NCBI GenBank assembly: GCA_022072055.1
Contig: JAJVIK010000001.1
Span: 124,001 to 188,000 of the forward strand
From: a bacterium
GTDB lineage: Bacteria; Hinthialibacterota; Hinthialibacteria; OLB16
Length of the DNA: 64,000 nt
Direction: 5' to 3'
Part shown: positions 16,556 through 24,158 of the stretch, one piece after another
Layout of the letters: the number at the start of each line of letters is the position of its first letter
Numbering within the stretch: the first letter of the stretch is position 1
Made by a program: the position numbers and the translations under genes
The notes under the pieces: generated by a model
Seen by the model: only the letters and a program-made list of their open reading frames with translations
Database searches by the model: none
What the model was told of the DNA's origin: nothing

Positions 16556-17671
16556 ATGTTTCCTTCCCTTTATCGACCCGCCCGCATCCTTGCCTTGTTC
16601 GTGGCCTCCTATCCGTGTCTTCAAGCTGTGTCGGCCTATCAGGTCAATGAGGCCAAATGGGACATCTCCGACTTTCCGGTCCGCTACTGGATTGATCCCC
16701 AAGTGGCCGCCGAGGTGGCGAGCGGGAATGGCGTGCAGATCCTCCAGGCGGCTTTCCAGAAATGGGCCACGGTGGAGTCCTCGTCCTTTGACGCGGCCTT
16801 TCAAGGGCTCAAGGAAGGCTATGTCGCGCAGGACCAGGAGTGTCACCTGATGTGGGCGGATCTGGGCGGCGGCGGGCCATTCCCGCCCCCGCTCGGGCAA
16901 ACCTTCACACACTCCGGTGGAGGAAGGATTTGGGACGCCGACATCGTGTTCAACAACTTCTACGCCTGGACCGATGAGCAGCTCGCCATCACCGCCTTGC
17001 ACGAGATCGGGCATCTCCTCGGGCTCGGTCATTCCTCCAGCGTCTACGCGGTGATGTATCCCACCAGCAATCGTTCGGAGCTCCACTTTGATGATATCGA
17101 AGGGGCGACTTTTCTTTATCCCTCGTCCAACCTGAGCGACCTGCTTCCGGTTTCGATGCTCTACCCGCTGTACGCCTCCCCGGACAGTTCGGGGCCGCTC
17201 GCGGCGCGCATCCGGAACGCTGGGTTTCCCTCAAGCATCACCATCGAGACCACCGTGTATGTTTCAAACACTCCCGATTTCTCGGCGGTGACCACGTATA
17301 TCGGGAAAGAGGATGTCCACCTCGAAACTTCCGACCCGGTGACAGTTCACTTCCCGAGACGCGCTTTCGGACAGGCCGGACCGCTCTTCTTCGGACTTGA
17401 GGTGGACAGCGCGCGTCAAGCCTTCGAGTCGGACGAGACCAACAATCTGCTTGTGGTGGAAATCCCGATTGTTCCTTGGGAGGCCAATGGGGACGAGAAC
17501 CTGAGCGGGCGAGTGGAGGGACTGGATTTGTTTGAGTTTTCACGCCACTGGCTGGAGAACTACCAGCTCCCCTGGCGCTACCGTTTCGATTTCGACCCGC
17601 GCAACCATGTCGAGGAAGATGACCTGCTCGCCCTCCTCGGTCGCTGGCGAAATGGGACGCTGCCCCGCTGA
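16556..17671 (+). CDS. Exported matrixin-like metalloprotease with CARDB-like and dockerin-like tail
   Basis: The 371-residue product has a signal peptide ending near AVSA. The catalytic domain has the metzincin zinc motif HEIGHLLGLGH (His149, Glu150, His153, His159) and a Met-turn VYAVMYPTSN, so it should be an active secreted zinc endopeptidase of M10 type. A segment like CARDB (LSDLLPVSMLYPLY onward, ending in DETNNLLVVEI) follows. The C-terminus (GDENLSGRVEGLDLFEFSRH and FDFDPRNHVEEDDLLALLGR) looks like two EF-hand loops of a dockerin-type I module, usually used for calcium-dependent docking. The ATG at 16556 follows GAGGGG and lies 37 bases after the candidate promoter. The upstream in-frame ATGs would place the promoter inside the gene. 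Confidence 0.8.
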   Translation: MFPSLYRPARILALFVASYPCLQAVSAYQVNEAKWDISDFPVRYWIDPQVAAEVASGNGVQILQAAFQKWATVESSSFDAAFQGLKEGYVAQDQECHLMWADLGGGGPFPPPLGQTFTHSGGGRIWDADIVFNNFYAWTDEQLAITALHEIGHLLGLGHSSSVYAVMYPTSNRSELHFDDIEGATFLYPSSNLSDLLPVSMLYPLYASPDSSGPLAARIRNAGFPSSITIETTVYVSNTPDFSAVTTYIGKEDVHLETSDPVTVHFPRRAFGQAGPLFFGLEVDSARQAFESDETNNLLVVEIPIVPWEANGDENLSGRVEGLDLFEFSRHWLENYQLPWRYRFDFDPRNHVEEDDLLALLGRWRNGTLPR

Positions 17672-17722
17672 AGGAATCCCGTGGCTTGCCCGTCCCGCCC
17701 AAGCCGCCCCCGAACGCGGATT

Positions 17723-19285
17723 TCAGGCGGAAGATGCTTGCTGAAAAGCCTCCCGGAGCTGGCGTTTGAGCACTTTCCCCAAGGCGTTTCGGGGGAATTC
17801 GCCCATGAACTTCACCGCGAAAACACGCTGGTGCTTGCCCAAGCGCTGGTTTGCCCAATCCTTTAGCTGTTCCTCGGTGGCGGTGGCGGTCGGCTTTCGG
17901 ATCACCAGGGCGAGCGGAGTCTCGCCCCATTTCTCGTGCGGAACGCCGATCACCGCCACATCCTGGACATCCGGATGCTTCCCGAAGATCTCCTCGATAT
18001 CAATGGCGTAAACATTCAGCCCCCCCGAGACAATCATGTCCTTCTTGCGGTCGAGGATGGTCAGGAAACCCTCCTCATCCAACACGCCGATATCGCCGGT
18101 CTTGAGATAGGTGCGCCCTCGCTCATCAAGCCAGATGGCTTCCTCGGTGAGATCGGGTCGGTTGTGATAGCCCTTCATGAGGAAACTCGCGTGGCCCACG
18201 ATCTCCCCCTTCTCGCCCGCCGGAAGTTCGTTCCCCGCGTCATCGATAATCCGGATGTCGTTGCCCGCTCCGGGTTTCCCGACCGTTCCGGGTTTGCGGG
18301 CCATCTGTTCGCGGTCTATCACGGTGGATATCCCCTCGGTCAGGCCGTAGGTTTCGATGAAGTTGCAGGTGAACCTCTCAAGGACCCGCTGTCGCAGCTC
18401 GGAGCGCATGCTGGAGCCGACCGAGGCCAACAGTCGCAGCGAACTTGTGTCGCGGGATTCCAGGTCGGGGTGGCTCAGGATCGCCGCGAACTGGGGCGGG
18501 GCCATGATGGCATGGGTGATGCGCTCCGCCTCCACGGTCTGGAGGAACAGACCGGGGTCAAACTTGGGCGCCATGAAAACGGTCCCGCCGCTGGAAACGG
18601 TTGGGAGCATCATCGCCCAGGTGCCATTGGTGAAGAGCGGCGTGGTGAGCAGGGTCCGCGCGCGGTGGTCCACTCCGAAGGCCACCGCCGCGGTGGTCCC
18701 AAACCGGTCGCGCCCGTAATGGGTGTGGACTATCCCCTTGGGGACGCCGGTGGTGCCGGAGGTGTAAACGATGATGTATTCATCCTCGGGCCGAACCGGG
18801 ACATTCGGCTCCTCAATGGAGGCGCTCCTTACCCACTCCCCAAAGGGACGCCAGCCCGCCAGGTCGAACCCCAGGGCAATTTGGCCACCGGGAATCACGG
18901 TGGGTGGGGGTGACGAAAACCTCTGGATGACAGCCTCCAGCGGCGCGCCCACAAGCAACGCCTTGGCGGCGCAATCCTGGAGCATCCGCTCCAGCGCCGG
19001 CGGGGAGGTCATGGGGGAGAGCGGCACGGTGACACAACCGGCTTTGACTGTCCCGAAGATCACCTCGGCGGTTTCAATTCCGTCGAGCATGAGCAGGGCA
19101 ACCTTGTCTCCTTTCCGGAGACCGAGATCGATCAGCGCGTTGGCGACCCGATTGACCCCTTCATTGAACTCGCGCCAAGTGACCCGTCGATCCCGATAAA
19201 CCCAGGCCTCTTTGTCTCCGAACCACTTGGAGTAACCGCGAATCATGTCCGAAACGGTCAGGAAGGGGGCGTCGAAGGATCGCAT
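17723..19285 (-). CDS. Acyl-CoA synthetase (AMP-forming, class I adenylate-forming)
   Basis: The 520-residue product is a full-length AMP-dependent synthetase. The P-loop motif is IIVYTSGTTGVPKGIVHTH, YGLTEG is the A5 core motif, YLKTGDIG is A7 and DRKKDMIVSGGLN precedes the hinge. The C-terminal catalytic Lys lies in GKVLKRQLR. It should activate a carboxylic acid to an acyl-adenylate and then a CoA thioester. The overall length and the FIETYGLTEG context fit medium- or long-chain acyl-CoA ligases, but substrate cannot be set from motifs. It has no signal peptide. AAGGAG precedes the ATG. The gene is convergent with the matrixin gene and stands alone. Confidence 0.92.
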   Translation of the reverse strand: MRSFDAPFLTVSDMIRGYSKWFGDKEAWVYRDRRVTWREFNEGVNRVANALIDLGLRKGDKVALLMLDGIETAEVIFGTVKAGCVTVPLSPMTSPPALERMLQDCAAKALLVGAPLEAVIQRFSSPPPTVIPGGQIALGFDLAGWRPFGEWVRSASIEEPNVPVRPEDEYIIVYTSGTTGVPKGIVHTHYGRDRFGTTAAVAFGVDHRARTLLTTPLFTNGTWAMMLPTVSSGGTVFMAPKFDPGLFLQTVEAERITHAIMAPPQFAAILSHPDLESRDTSSLRLLASVGSSMRSELRQRVLERFTCNFIETYGLTEGISTVIDREQMARKPGTVGKPGAGNDIRIIDDAGNELPAGEKGEIVGHASFLMKGYHNRPDLTEEAIWLDERGRTYLKTGDIGVLDEEGFLTILDRKKDMIVSGGLNVYAIDIEEIFGKHPDVQDVAVIGVPHEKWGETPLALVIRKPTATATEEQLKDWANQRLGKHQRVFAVKFMGEFPRNALGKVLKRQLREAFQQASSA

Positions 19286-19471
19286 GGCGTGCTCCTTGGG
19301 GTTAGATCGGGGGAAGATAGGGGGAATGATACCTCAAAGCGGGGTGAGTGACACGCGGGGACTCCGCAAATCAAGCTCCCCGCGGAGGGTCGGCGCTCGG
19401 AGTCCTTCTCAAGCCACCCCGCCGCGAGGGGAAAAGGAGGGAAGGTCTCCGCCTGGGAGAGGAAGCGCGGA

Positions 19472-19500
19472 TTGACTTCATCGTCCGAATTCGGGAACAT
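19472..19500 (+). promoter_or_regulatory. Candidate promoter of the tRNA-Ser gene
   Basis: TTGACT (19472-19477) and GAACAT (19495-19500) are separated by 17 bases and end 12 bases before the tRNA. The -10 matches only three of six, but the -35 matches five of six and lies in the same 15-mer as the matrixin promoter. Confidence 0.45.
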
Positions 19501-19512
19501 GAAAGTCCACAG

Positions 19513-19604
<92 letters not shown>

Positions 19605-19654
19605 GGAATCCGCCTTCGGGAAACCCCAACCCATCCCTCACAGGAGGCCCCGCC

Positions 19655-20566
19655 ATGAATCTCATCACCCGTTCCGATCTGGATGGTCTGACTTGCGCTG
19701 TGTTGCTGAAGGAGGTGGAGATCATCGAGAGGATCACCTTCGCGCACCCCCGGGATGTTCAAGACCGAACGCTGGATGTCACGGAAAATGACATCCTCAC
19801 GAACCTCCCGTACCACCCCGACTGTGGGATGTGGTTCGATCATCACTCCAGCGAGGAGGAGCGCCTCGACATTCCTGCGGCCTTTGAGGGCCGTTTCGAG
19901 GTGGCTCCCAGCGCGGCGCGCGTGGTTTACAACCACTACCGAAGCCACCGTTTCCACAAGTACGACTATCTTGTGTCGCAGGTGGACAAGGTCGATTCGG
20001 CGCAGCTTTCGGTGGAGGATGTCACCGAGCCGAGCGGTTGGGTCCTGGTTTCCTATATCACCGACCCGAGAACCGGACTGGGCCGCTACCACGACTATGG
20101 CATCAGCAACAAGGACTTGATGCACCGAATGATCGACTTGATCGGAACCCACTCCGCGGAGGAGATTCTCGCGATGCGCGATATCCGCCAGCGGGTGCGC
20201 AGGTACTTCGAGCAGGAGGACGAATTCAGGGCGTTTCTCCAGAAGGCTTCAAAACGGGACGGGAACGTGGTCCTCACCGACACGCGCGGGATGGCGGAGG
20301 TGCCCACCGGGAACCGCTTCCTCGTGTATACCCTGTTTCCCGAGGCCAACATCTCGGTGCGGGTCATGGACGGACGGGACGGCATGAACGCGGTCATCAC
20401 CATCGGTCACAGTATTTTCAACCGGACTTCTCGAACCAATGTCGGGGAGCTGTGCGCCAAGCATGGCGGCGGCGGCCACCGCAAGGTGGGCACAATCCAG
20501 GTGGAGGGGGACTACGCCGACGACACCCTGGCGGTTGTGCTGGAGCAGATCAAGAAGGACGGATGA
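19655..20566 (+). CDS. DHH-family phosphoesterase
   Basis: The 303-residue product has the DHH phosphoesterase layout. A DxDG motif (ITRSDLDGLTCAV) at residues 4-16, the family-naming DHHSSEE, and a C-terminal DHHA1 domain with GGGGHRKVGTIQ are all present. Members include exopolyphosphatases, RecJ and NrnA-like nanoRNases and cyclic-di-AMP phosphodiesterases. This length and domain order fit the NrnA/exopolyphosphatase-like group, but no motif singles one out. It is cytoplasmic. AGGAGG precedes the ATG and the gene starts 50 bases after the tRNA. The following region, 246 bases, is intergenic. Confidence 0.88.
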   Translation: MNLITRSDLDGLTCAVLLKEVEIIERITFAHPRDVQDRTLDVTENDILTNLPYHPDCGMWFDHHSSEEERLDIPAAFEGRFEVAPSAARVVYNHYRSHRFHKYDYLVSQVDKVDSAQLSVEDVTEPSGWVLVSYITDPRTGLGRYHDYGISNKDLMHRMIDLIGTHSAEEILAMRDIRQRVRRYFEQEDEFRAFLQKASKRDGNVVLTDTRGMAEVPTGNRFLVYTLFPEANISVRVMDGRDGMNAVITIGHSIFNRTSRTNVGELCAKHGGGGHRKVGTIQVEGDYADDTLAVVLEQIKKDG

Positions 20567-20665
20567 TCTCAGTCGCGGCGGAGACAGCGCGTGGATCCGC
20601 GTGTCCGGGAGTAGCGCGAATCGGACCTATCGGGGCCGAGACTCTATGTGGCGGCGACCCTCAAG

Positions 20666-20692
20666 TTGAACGGGAAAGGCCGATAATACAAT
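20666..20692 (+). promoter_or_regulatory. Possible promoter for the SUMF1-domain gene
   Basis: TTGAAC (20666-20671) and TACAAT (20687-20692) are recognisable elements, 120 bases before the ATG at 20813, but the spacer is only 15 bases, short for sigma-70. Confidence 0.3.
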
Positions 20693-20812
20693 CATGGGGG
20701 CTCGCACCTTCTCCCACTTACCCTCCTCCCTGATGGGGAACCGATGGGGGAACCCAGTCCGCCAGGGAAGTTTGACCTTGGGATGGGACAAATTCGTACT
20801 CCAGGGATACTG

Positions 20813-21796
20813 ATGCGTCTTTCCACGGCAGCTGTCCTATTCGCTTTCCTTGTGTCCCCGCCATATTCCGGCGCTGGCGAACATCCCATTTCAAGGAAAG
20901 TCCCCGGTGATATCGACCGAGATGGTTTCGTGGGGGAGGGTGATTTGATCATTCTCCAACAGAATTGGCACAAGGGAGTGCCTCCCCCCACCGACGTGAT
21001 TACGGTCTTTCTGCCCAACCTTGCTCCGAGCGCCCGCCCTCTCCGGTTTGTCAGGATACCAGCGGGGTCCTATCAGATGGGGAACACGGGGGACCCGAGG
21101 GACCATGACTGCGGGTGCACAGGCTGCGTGTGCGAGCTCCCCCGTCATGAAGTTGTCATCCCTCACGATTTCTACCTTGGGGAGACCGAGGTGACTCAGG
21201 CCCAATGGCACGCTGTGATGGACATCGACGCTAACCTGGATTTCTGCGAGGGGAATGACCTGCCCATGAGCGGGATATCCTGGAACCAGATTACCGAGCC
21301 GGAAGGGTTCCTTGCGAACCTGGATCCACATCATGCCGGATCGTTCAGACTGCCGAGCGAGTCGGAATGGGAGTACGCCTGCCGGGGTCCCGACACCAAC
21401 GCGTTCCGATACGAGCCGTATTCGTTTGGCTTCGACCCAGCGGCGGAATCCCGCTGCCAGTTCGGCCCTCTGGCTGACGGGTACATGTGGTGGTGTGGAA
21501 ACAACACGCCCTCAGGCCCGAAGATCGTAGCCTCCAAAACCTCCAATCCTTTCGGGCTATACGATATCCACGGCAATCTGTGGGAATGGTGTCAGGATTG
21601 CTGGCATCCGACGTACACCGGCGCGCCATCGGATGGAAGCGCGTGGGAGGATGGAGGGAACGCAGGCGCGAAACGGGTGGTTCGGGGCGGAGATTGGTTC
21701 AGCCGGGCATGGGGGTGTCGCTCGGCGAATCGTGGTTCCCACGATCCAGACGAGGGAAGCCCCTATGGGGGGGTGCGAATCGTTTTGGTCCCCTGA
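20813..21796 (+). CDS. Exported SUMF1-domain protein with dockerin-like segment
   Basis: The 327-residue product has a signal peptide (MRLSTAAVLFAFLVSPPYSG). A dockerin-like loop comes next, VPGDIDRDGFVGEGDLIILQ, with acidic calcium-binding spacing. The rest is a formylglycine-generating-enzyme-type (SUMF1) fold: RFVRIPAGSYQMGNTGD, LGETEVTQAQWHAVM, FRLPSESEWEYACRGP, GLYDIHGNLWEWCQDCW, RVVRGGDWFSRAWGCRSANR. The two active-site cysteines of true FGE, which lie in the GGS-type loop near the C-terminus, are not present: only one Cys is found there and it aligns with a later, non-catalytic position. It is therefore probably a non-catalytic SUMF1 protein, a fold often used for binding or scaffolding. 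I chose the ATG at 20813 for its signal peptide. Confidence 0.8.
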   Translation: MRLSTAAVLFAFLVSPPYSGAGEHPISRKVPGDIDRDGFVGEGDLIILQQNWHKGVPPPTDVITVFLPNLAPSARPLRFVRIPAGSYQMGNTGDPRDHDCGCTGCVCELPRHEVVIPHDFYLGETEVTQAQWHAVMDIDANLDFCEGNDLPMSGISWNQITEPEGFLANLDPHHAGSFRLPSESEWEYACRGPDTNAFRYEPYSFGFDPAAESRCQFGPLADGYMWWCGNNTPSGPKIVASKTSNPFGLYDIHGNLWEWCQDCWHPTYTGAPSDGSAWEDGGNAGAKRVVRGGDWFSRAWGCRSANRGSHDPDEGSPYGGVRIVLVP

Positions 21797-21949
21797 GTTT
21801 CTCTCGTCAGGCCCTCTCTTTTTGGGCATCTCAGAAAAAGAGAGCAATCCTTGAAATTCCTACTCCCGCATCCTGGAACCTTGGGTTATCTTCTCCGGAC
21901 TGGATATTGAATCGTTTCGCGCCGGCGCCCCCGGAAGGACAACCCGCCC

Positions 21950-22774
21950 ATGACCACGACGTCCTCTTTGACCCGCGAGTGTATCGCTGAATTGATCGGC
22001 GCCTTCATCCTGGTCTTCTTTGGAATCGGGGCAGTCCATGGGGCGGTGTTTGCGGGTTCGCAGTCGGGAATCTGGCAGGTCTCGATCGTGTTTGGGGTCG
22101 CGGTGACCGTGGCGATTTATGCAACAGGCGCGGTCTCGGGGGCGCACATCAACCCAGCGATCACTCTGTCGTTGGTGGTCCATCGCGGATTTCCCTTCGC
22201 GAAGGCGCTGTTTTATATCGGCTCGCAAGTGCTCGGAGCATTCCTCGCGGCGGCGACTCTCCATGCGCTCCTGAGTGGCGCTGCTCTAGCCTTCGAGGCG
22301 AATGGGGGGATCACGCGTGGCGCGCCGGGGAGTGAGCTCTCCGCCATGGTCTACGGCTGCTATTTCCCGAACCCGGCGGTGGCCAAGGCGATGAACTGGC
22401 CGGAAGGCACGGTCACTCAACTTCAGGCGATGCTCGCGGAAGGGATCGGGACCGCCCTGCTTGCCTTCTTTGTGTTCGCTCTGACCGATTCACGAAACGC
22501 GGGCGGTCCTGGCGGGAGCCTCGCGCCGCTGTTCATCGGGCTGGTTGTGGCCATCCTTATTTCAGTCATTGCACCTATCACGGAGTGCGCGATCAATCCC
22601 GCGCGGGACTTTGGGCCGAGGCTGTTCGCCTATTTCGCGGGTTGGGGCGAGATCGCCATCCCCGGGCCTCGCGGCGGCTTCTTCACGGTCTACATCCTGG
22701 CCCCGATCCTTGGGGCGCTTGCGGGGTCCTCCGCGTATGTGTTTCTTGTTCAGCCGCGTGAGCGTGAGGCATAG
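21950..22774 (+). CDS. glpF: Glycerol facilitator / aquaglyceroporin
   Basis: The 274-residue product has six membrane-spanning segments and two half-helices of the MIP family. The first NPA motif is SGAHINPAITL and the second is ECAINPARDFGPRL. The Asp after the second NPA (NPARD) is a mark of glycerol-conducting GlpF-type channels rather than water-selective aquaporins. It is predicted to be in the inner membrane and to pass glycerol and other small polyols. GGAAGGA precedes the ATG. No glycerol kinase or glycerol-3-phosphate dehydrogenase is adjacent, so the metabolic link is not visible here. Family length is normal. Confidence 0.9.
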   Translation: MTTTSSLTRECIAELIGAFILVFFGIGAVHGAVFAGSQSGIWQVSIVFGVAVTVAIYATGAVSGAHINPAITLSLVVHRGFPFAKALFYIGSQVLGAFLAAATLHALLSGAALAFEANGGITRGAPGSELSAMVYGCYFPNPAVAKAMNWPEGTVTQLQAMLAEGIGTALLAFFVFALTDSRNAGGPGGSLAPLFIGLVVAILISVIAPITECAINPARDFGPRLFAYFAGWGEIAIPGPRGGFFTVYILAPILGALAGSSAYVFLVQPREREA

Positions 22775-23019
22775 GCTGACAAATCGGGGGAACCAGGGAG
22801 CGCGCGGGTCTTCAGAGCCCCTGTTGGTCTGAGCAGAATTCTCTCAAAAATCTGAACTTCTTGCCAAAAACCTCAGATTCGACTTAAAAAGACGCTTCCG
22901 CACTCAGATTTCTGTAATCAAGTCCTTCCCCGCTTCGTACAATAGAGTAGCGGAACAGGCTGGTTTTCATCTGCCCTTGCGTGCGCCCCAGCAGATTCTC
23001 CTTGGTGGAGGTCAAGGCC

Positions 23020-23148
23020 ATGAAAATCGCGGAAAGGAACGGCATTGAGAGGTTCTGGGATAGCTTCTGGGTTGGGTGGACAGGCGCGGTCATCCTCCTG
23101 ATCGGGCTGGCGGTGTGGAAGATCGTCGACACAATCACCGAGTTTTGA
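23020..23148 (+). CDS. Small 42-residue single-span membrane protein
   Basis: This short frame, ATG at 23020 to TGA at 23146-23148, has a strong GGAGG eight bases upstream. The product starts MKIAERNGIERFWDSFWVGW, a basic/aromatic amphipathic leader. The hydrophobic run TGAVILLIGLAVWKIV is a single transmembrane helix, and it ends DTITEF. It lies in an AT-richer intergenic stretch between glpF and the convergent secreted-protein gene. No family is recognised. The ribosome binding site and clean transmembrane pattern argue it is real. It could be a small regulatory membrane protein or a toxin-like peptide, but nothing proves either. Confidence 0.55.
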   Translation: MKIAERNGIERFWDSFWVGWTGAVILLIGLAVWKIVDTITEF

Positions 23149-23235
23149 GCGTTCCGAATCTTCCCGGAGAGAGTCTCCAGTCCCTCCCGAACCCCAATCC
23201 GAGGAGGCGGAGGCGTATCCCACCGACGGATTCCC

Positions 23236-24123
23236 TCACTCAGCAACCAATGTGATTGTATCCACCTTCTCGGGGGCGTCGGATTCCCCTGGTTGGACAA
23301 AGCGCTGGTTCATCGGCTGAATCTGACGCACGGGTTCGTTGAAGGTCACCGGGTCAAACTCGCCCGCGGTGGCGATCCCCACCTCCAGTCCCCCATCCCC
23401 AAACGCCTGACGCTCACTGCTGGTGAAGGGAAAACCCTCCATCGGGGTTGGCGTGAAGGTGATCTCGTTGGCCCCCTTGGTAAGGTAAGGGTTGAGGTCA
23501 CAGTGGAAATCCGGCGAGGCGACATCCAGGATGGGGATGCCGTTCACCGCGACCTGGATCATGTGTCCGGTGAAGGCCCCGCCGGAATAGAGGATATACT
23601 TTTGGGCGAGCTTCCCGGGGTTCGGGTCATCCTTGAGGGTAAAGCGCATCTCGACCGTGCTCTCGCCGCCGGATCGATGCCCAAAGGGACGGACATATTG
23701 GACAGTTTTCTCGCGGAGTTCGACCGAGATGTTGTTGCCCAACGGGCCGGAGACCTGGCGACGGTATTCCGGTCCGAGAGTGAGGGTCAGCCTCGAGGCG
23801 GAATCGGCGCCGGCGGGATTGCGGCGCTCATCGATGGCGGTGAAGCGGATGGTGTTCAAGCCGAGGTGCAAGTGGCTGGTGACCTCCAGCGCCTCGCCCG
23901 GCTTCTTGATCGTGGTGACCTTATTCCCATTAATTTCCACGCGGACCTTGAAACCGACCGGAGCGCCCTCGGCCATCAGCCAGTAAGAATAGATCAGCCC
24001 GCTGGGTTGAGCGGCGCCAGGCGCGCCCCGCTTGGGCAGTAGGTCCAGGGCGGAACACGGTGTCAGAGACAGAAAACCGAAAGTTCCCAAGAGAACCCCC
24101 TTGAAGAGTGTCTTCATGAACAT
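23236..24123 (-). CDS. Exported beta-rich protein of unknown function
   Basis: The 295-residue product has a signal peptide (MFMKTLFKGVLLGTFGFLSL then TPCSALDLLPKRG). The rest is beta-strand rich, with Ig- or sandwich-like patterns such as VEINGNKVTTIKKPGEALEV and MIQVAVNGIPILDVASPDFH. It looks like two similar sandwich units. I do not recognise a family and no catalytic motif is visible. AAGGAGG precedes the ATG at 24123 by seven bases. It lies 35 bases after gltX and probably reads through from that gene, though the products do not suggest a shared role. Confidence 0.7.
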   Translation of the reverse strand: MFMKTLFKGVLLGTFGFLSLTPCSALDLLPKRGAPGAAQPSGLIYSYWLMAEGAPVGFKVRVEINGNKVTTIKKPGEALEVTSHLHLGLNTIRFTAIDERRNPAGADSASRLTLTLGPEYRRQVSGPLGNNISVELREKTVQYVRPFGHRSGGESTVEMRFTLKDDPNPGKLAQKYILYSGGAFTGHMIQVAVNGIPILDVASPDFHCDLNPYLTKGANEITFTPTPMEGFPFTSSERQAFGDGGLEVGIATAGEFDPVTFNEPVRQIQPMNQRFVQPGESDAPEKVDTITLVAE

Positions 24124-24158
24124 GACACGACCTCCCTTCCTCCAACCATTTCGGCGAA

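Noticed and set aside
22884-23300. 138-residue open frame on the minus strand
   Set aside because: It overlaps the secreted-protein gene and the small membrane-protein frame, has no ribosome binding site and no recognisable pattern.
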